Source: Phoma sp. XZ068 (lineage: Eukaryota > Ascomycota > Dothideomycetes > Pleosporales > Didymellaceae). From it: a stretch of 64,000 nt of DNA. The DNA lies in assembly GCA_004835665.1 (NCBI GenBank), contig RBKR01000001.1, forward strand, positions 3,130,168 through 3,194,167, read 5' to 3'. A program made the translations under genes and the position numbers. Positions 60,651 through 64,000 of this stretch are shown here, piece after piece. Below the pieces are notes generated by a model. The model saw only the letters and a program-made list of their open reading frames with translations, was not told the DNA's origin and made no database searches. Each line of letters opens with the position of its first letter. Within the stretch, counting starts at the first letter, position 1.

Positions 60651-61000
60651 GTGAGTCCACATCAGTGACGCCAAATTAGTAAGAGCCGATTATTTAAGAA
60701 AAACCAACAGCCAAGAAAGAGCGCGCAACCCAAGAAGAGCCCACAATCCAGGCAGAGCACCCGAAACCAAGTGAGTCCCCAACCCAAAGCACCCGTTTGT
60801 ATTGAAAAGAAAGCGCAGGATCAAGACAGCGAAAATTTGGGAAAAGTAAGATGCGGAGAGGAGGCATTTGAAAAGGTCACCAGGGGGTTTAGGCAGATGG
60901 ATCGGGATGGGGACAACATGTAAAAAGGTGTTTTGGGCGTTTAGAGAGGATTGTCACAAGATAGAACAGAAGCTAGGGGAAGTTTGGCAAACCCGATTGT
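60651..61000 (+). other. subtelomeric spacer
   Basis: Contains two further looser agcccacaacc/caagtgagtcc motifs, otherwise unique-looking DNA. No gene was recognised. Confidence 0.35.
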
Positions 61001-62300
61001 GGTGCCGCAGCCAGAAAGGCATTCCCAAGCCCGTAGATGCCGTAGTGCGTGAGAGAAGGGTGGACAGTGGGCCCGCCAGGTGTCACACGAGAGCGAAGAG
61101 GCAGGTGCAGAGTTGGTTGGAGGAGCGGATGCAGGTTAGGGTTAGGGTTACCGGTATTTGGGGCAAGCCGACAAAGGAACAGAGGCCCGTAGAGAGACCC
61201 GTAGCCCGTGGAGGTGCCCCCGAACGCGTAGAAAGACAGGCAACAGGCAGGAAACAGCCGCAACCCGCGAAGATGCCCCCGAACCGGTGAAGAGACCGGT
61301 AATGCGAGGGTAAGAGAGAGAAGGGGGGGTGGGCGGTGGGCCCGTGGCAAGGTATCAGAGGGGGTAGAGACAAAAGGGCGGGCGGTAGGCCCGTAGAGAG
61401 GTATCAGAGGGACGAAGAGGGGTTGGCGGTGGGCCCCGTCAGGGCAGAAAAACAAGGCGAAGACCCGTAGGTGATTAGAGGGCTAAGAAGTGTTAAGGAG
61501 TGCGAGGAGAAGGGTTAGAGAGAAAGGGGATTGCGGTGGGCCCCGTTCAAGACAGAAGAGCAGGGCGAAGACCCGTTAGCGAGTGTGAAGATGTAAGAAT
61601 GTAGGGGTGGGCGGTGGGCCCGTCAGGTGTCACAAAGCAGGCGGGCGGGGCGGTAGAGGATGAAGGAGAAAGAGGGGAGGTGGGTGGGGCCGTGATAAGG
61701 TATCACGAGCCGAGGGTGAGGGAGGCAAGAAGGGAGAAGAGAGTCGTTGAGGAGAAGGCAGAAGAGGGCGGGCGATGGGCCCGTCAGGTGTCACAGAGAA
61801 GCCGAGCGCAGCGGTGAAGTAGAAGGGGTGGGCGGAAGGCCCGTGGGGAGGCACAAGAAGCGCCGCGGTTGAGAAAAGAGAAGAGGCAGGCGACGAAGTC
61901 GTGGTGAGGTATTACCGAGAGGTCCGCAACCCGTGAAGAGGCCCCCGTAACCCGTGCGATAGTGACATGTAAAAGAGGGTGCAGCAGATACCCGTCCGAG
62001 TGGCAGGAGCCCGTAGAAAGGCCCCGGAGGCGCAAAGAGCGTAACGTAGAGCGGTTCAAGAGCGCAGCAAGGGTAGGAAAGAGCGAAGTAAAGAAGAAAA
62101 GAGCGGCAACCGGTAGCTGAGGGTAGGACGCAGGTAGAGGGTAGGACGCAGTTACAAGGCCCCGCAAGCCGAGGAGGTTTGCGGTCAGTAGCAGACAGCA
62201 GGGATCACATCATCAAGGCGTCAGGGAGGGCAAGAAGAGAAGTAGAAGGTAGAGGGTGAGCGGAGAGCCGGCAAGGTGTTTACAGCGTGAAGTTGGGTTC
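61001..62300 (+). repeat. degenerate subtelomeric tandem array (gtgggcccgtcaggtgtcac motif)
   Basis: A core GGGCCCGT followed by CAGGTGTCAC or GGTATCA recurs at about 61070, 61337, 61389, 61432, 61536, 61615, 61687, 61777 and 61836, at spacings of roughly 50-110 bp. Interspersed are cgcaacccg-gaagatgcccccg units (about 61200-61300 and 61920-61970). The plus strand is rich in A and G. Open frames here are shadows of the repeats. Confidence 0.65.
61125..61163 (+). repeat. interstitial telomeric module with three TTAGGG-type units
   Basis: gcggatgcaggttagggttagggttaccggtatttggggc: TTAGGG orientation on the plus strand, i.e. pointing to the right end of the window. Closely similar to 62301-62343. 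Confidence 0.8.
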
Positions 62301-62343
62301 AGGGCCGGACGCAAGTCAGGGTTAGGGTTATCCGTATTTGGGG
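62301..62343 (+). repeat. interstitial telomeric module, second complete copy
   Basis: agggccggacgcaagtcagggttagggttatccgtatttgggg, sharing flanks as well as telomere-like core with the module at 61125 and with 60238-60280. Confidence 0.8.
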
Positions 62344-62437
62344 AAAGTAGACAACAGGACAGAAGCAAACGCGGAGGCCGAAACCCGGATCCCGTTAGCC
62401 GTTATCCGTTTCGGCAGTCCGCAAGCGCAAACCGTTG

Positions 62438-62556
62438 AATTCAAGGAAAGTTCAAAAGTTCAGCAGCTCAAAAGTTCAGCAGTTCAAAAGTTGAAAAGTT
62501 CAAAAGTTCAAGAAGTTCAAGAAGTTCAAGAAAAGTCAAGTTCAAGGAAAGTTCGA
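62438..62556 (+). repeat. minisatellite of aagttca-type units
   Basis: Repeated ttcaaaag, ttcagcag and ttcaagaag words in tandem, about 8-9 bp per unit, degenerate. It opens the purine-rich region. Confidence 0.75.
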
Positions 62557-63530
62557 GAAGAGAGAAAAGATAAGCAGAGGAAAGGGAGTAAAGAAGAGAG
62601 TTGAAGTTAAAAGATCAAAGAAAGCGGGTGGGTAAGAGGGCGTAAAATTGAAAAGAAACGTTAAAGGTAAAAAGAAAAAATAAGCAGTTTAGTAGTTTAG
62701 AGAAATCAGTAAAGAGAAGAAAAAAGGATTAGAGAACACAGTAGAAAGGATTTGAAAGATTTTTTTCAAAGATAAAGAGAGTTTCAAAGAAGAGTTAGCA
62801 AGTAAGTGTTGAGAAATAAATAATAACAAAGAAAAGAGGTAAAGTTATAGGAAAGAAGTAAAGAGGAATAAGAAAGAAATAGAAATACACAGGCAAACAG
62901 AAGAAACAAGTAGTTTAGTAGTTATAAAAAAAAATCAAGGGAAGATGAAAAAGTTAAAGAGTTACAAAACGTGTTTAATAGAGAGAAGGCAAGGTAGAAA
63001 CAAAGCAAGAAGGGGGATTAATGGTTTCAAAAGAAAGTTGACAAGAATAAGCAGGGGTTAAAGTAGCAAAAGAGGATAGAAGAGAGTGTTTTAAAGGAGG
63101 TGAAAGAAAGAAGATAAAGAAAGTAGTAAAGAAAAGAGAGGAAAGATTGAAATGAAAAAGATAGAGGGAGAATTAGGACAGAGGTAAAAGAGAAAGAAAA
63201 AAGGTTAGTTAAGAAAAGGGTGAGGGTAGAGACAATAGTAAGAGTAAGAAAGAAAAGAAGAATAAGTAGAATAAGTAGAAAAGAGATTCAGATTAGAATA
63301 GATTTAGAGATACAAAAGAAAGAAAGTGCAAAGTATTGTCAAAAGTAGTAGGAAAAGAAGAGCGGGGTTAGGGTTTTATAGTTATAAGGAAAAAGAGATA
63401 AGAAGAAAGGAGGAAAGAAGTAATAAAGTAGATAAAAGACAGAATACAAAGAAGTACAAATAAGTTTAAGTAGGGGTAAAAAACACGGAAAGAAATACAA
63501 GCAGAGGCGAGTATAGATACAAAGAAAAGG
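62557..63530 (+). other. strand-asymmetric purine-rich subtelomeric DNA, no gene
   Basis: The plus strand consists largely of A and G; C is rare and T limited. There are no CpG-rich parts, no supported frame, and no internal tandem repeat that I can define. One telomere-like ggttagggtttta lies at 63365-63377. Confidence 0.6.
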
Positions 63531-63668
63531 TGTAAACAAGTGAGGAGGTGTAAACAAGTGAGGAGGTGTATAACAAGTGAGGAGGTGTAAACAAGTGAGG
63601 AGGTGTAAACAAGTGAGGAGGTGTAAACAAGTGAGGAGGTGTAAACAAATGAGGAGGTGTAAACAAGT
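63531..63668 (+). repeat. 18-bp minisatellite tgaggaggtgtaaacaag, seven copies
   Basis: A leading partial unit (63531-63540) is followed by seven near-identical units to 63667; one unit has an extra base (tgtataacaag) and one ends aaa. The repeat creates a spurious Phe-Thr-Pro-Pro-His-Leu frame on the minus strand. Confidence 0.95.
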
Positions 63669-63784
63669 AAAAAAGGTAGAAAAGAAAAGAAAGAGTAGGC
63701 AGTAGGCCCGTAGGGTGTTTAAAGAGAGCAGTTATTAGTTAGTTACAAGTAGGGGATGTGGTGGGAGCCCGTCCGAGGGTGAGG
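63669..63784 (+). other. subtelomeric spacer with the GCCCGT motif
   Basis: taggcccgtagggtgttta at about 63706 and gagcccgtccgaggg at about 63768 are outlying members of the motif array at 61-62 kb. Confidence 0.5.
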
Positions 63785-63867
63785 GAGAGAGAGAGAGAGA
63801 GAGAGAGTGAGAGTGAGGTGAGGAGAGAGAGAGAGTGAGAGTGAGGGGTGAGAGAGAGAGTGAGGGT
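63785..63867 (+). repeat. GA microsatellite and gtgag-rich tract
   Basis: (GA)n from 63785 to 63807, then gagtgaggtgaggagaga-type sequence up to the telomeric repeats. Entirely purine apart from scattered T. Confidence 0.9.
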
Positions 63868-63962
63868 AAACCCTAACCCTAACCCTAACCCTAACCCTAA
63901 CCCTACCCTAACCTAACCCTAACCCTACCCTACCCTAACCCTACCCACCTAACCCTAACCCC
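63868..63962 (-). repeat. telomeric repeats in CCCTAA orientation, degenerate
   Basis: Perfect CCCTAA units at 63871-63904 are followed by variants (CCCTA, CCTAA, CCCACCTAA) to 63962. The plus strand shows the C-rich strand, which at a right chromosome end should be the other strand. Confidence 0.9.
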
Positions 63963-64000
63963 CTCTCACTCTCCTCTCCTACTCTTCTCTCTCCTCCCTC
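63963..64000. other. CT-rich tail after the telomeric repeats
   Basis: cctctcactctcctctcc and similar: pyrimidine-rich, the reverse complement in style of the GA-rich tract left of the telomeric repeats. It ends at the window edge. Confidence 0.6.

Noticed and set aside
60408..60674. Minus-strand Trp-Gly-Thr repeat frames
   Set aside because: Product of the 12-bp minisatellite.
63466..63666. Minus-strand frame of repeated MFTPPHL
   Set aside because: Product of the 18-bp minisatellite, not a gene.

Overview
The window looks like the end of a chromosome of a filamentous ascomycete, most likely a Dothideomycete. The evidence is short (about 50-110 bp) GT..AG introns, fungal families (necrosis-inducing protein, PTH11-like rhodopsin-domain protein, HET-associated and DUF6604 proteins, PaxU-like protein), a very large AT-rich block of retrotransposons decayed in the manner of repeat-induced point mutation (RIP), and TTAGGG-type telomeric DNA. 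No tRNA, rRNA or CRISPR array was recognised.

Layout. (1) 0-13 kb: ordinary GC DNA. Apparently intact genes are an NLP effector-like protein, a PSTAIRE cyclin-dependent kinase, a PTH11-like membrane protein and a secreted protein with a coding minisatellite. Between them lie three broken genes: a small Cys-rich protein with one in-frame stop, a ZZ/HET-type protein with one in-frame stop, and a DUF6604 protein with three stops and a frame change. (2) 13.08-13.58 kb: an unmutated solo LTR with a perfect GTAGA duplication. (3) 13.6-17.4 kb: AT-rich DNA enclosing a PaxU-like gene and a truncated pogo-type transposon. (4) 17.4-53.1 kb: a nest of RIP-decayed Ty3/gypsy elements, called here Z, X1, Y2, Y1 and X2. 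LTR ends and 5-bp target duplications give an order: X1 into Z, Y1 into Y2, Y2 into Z. One intact, unmutated pogo/Fot1-like DNA transposon sits inside Z; a paralogous empty site proves its TA duplication. (5) 53.1-60.1 kb: a sharp return to GC-rich DNA with a divergent gene pair: an uncharacterised 597-aa protein and a 1553-aa telomere-linked RecQ helicase with an N-terminal OrsD-like zinc finger. Between these two helicase domains I see a region resembling a tyrosine recombinase. (6) 60.1-64 kb: subtelomeric repeats with embedded TTAGGG modules, minisatellites and a strongly purine-rich strand. It ends in about 90 bp of degenerate CCCTAA repeats that run in the opposite orientation from that expected for a right chromosome end.

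How it fits together. The left arm is a gene-poor subtelomeric flank with accessory and decaying genes. The middle is a RIP-inactivated transposon graveyard. The right is a telomere-associated helicase unit that has escaped RIP. The intact pogo element, the solo LTR and the helicase are all unmutated beside heavily mutated repeats, so they are either recent, low in copy number, or arrived after RIP stopped acting.
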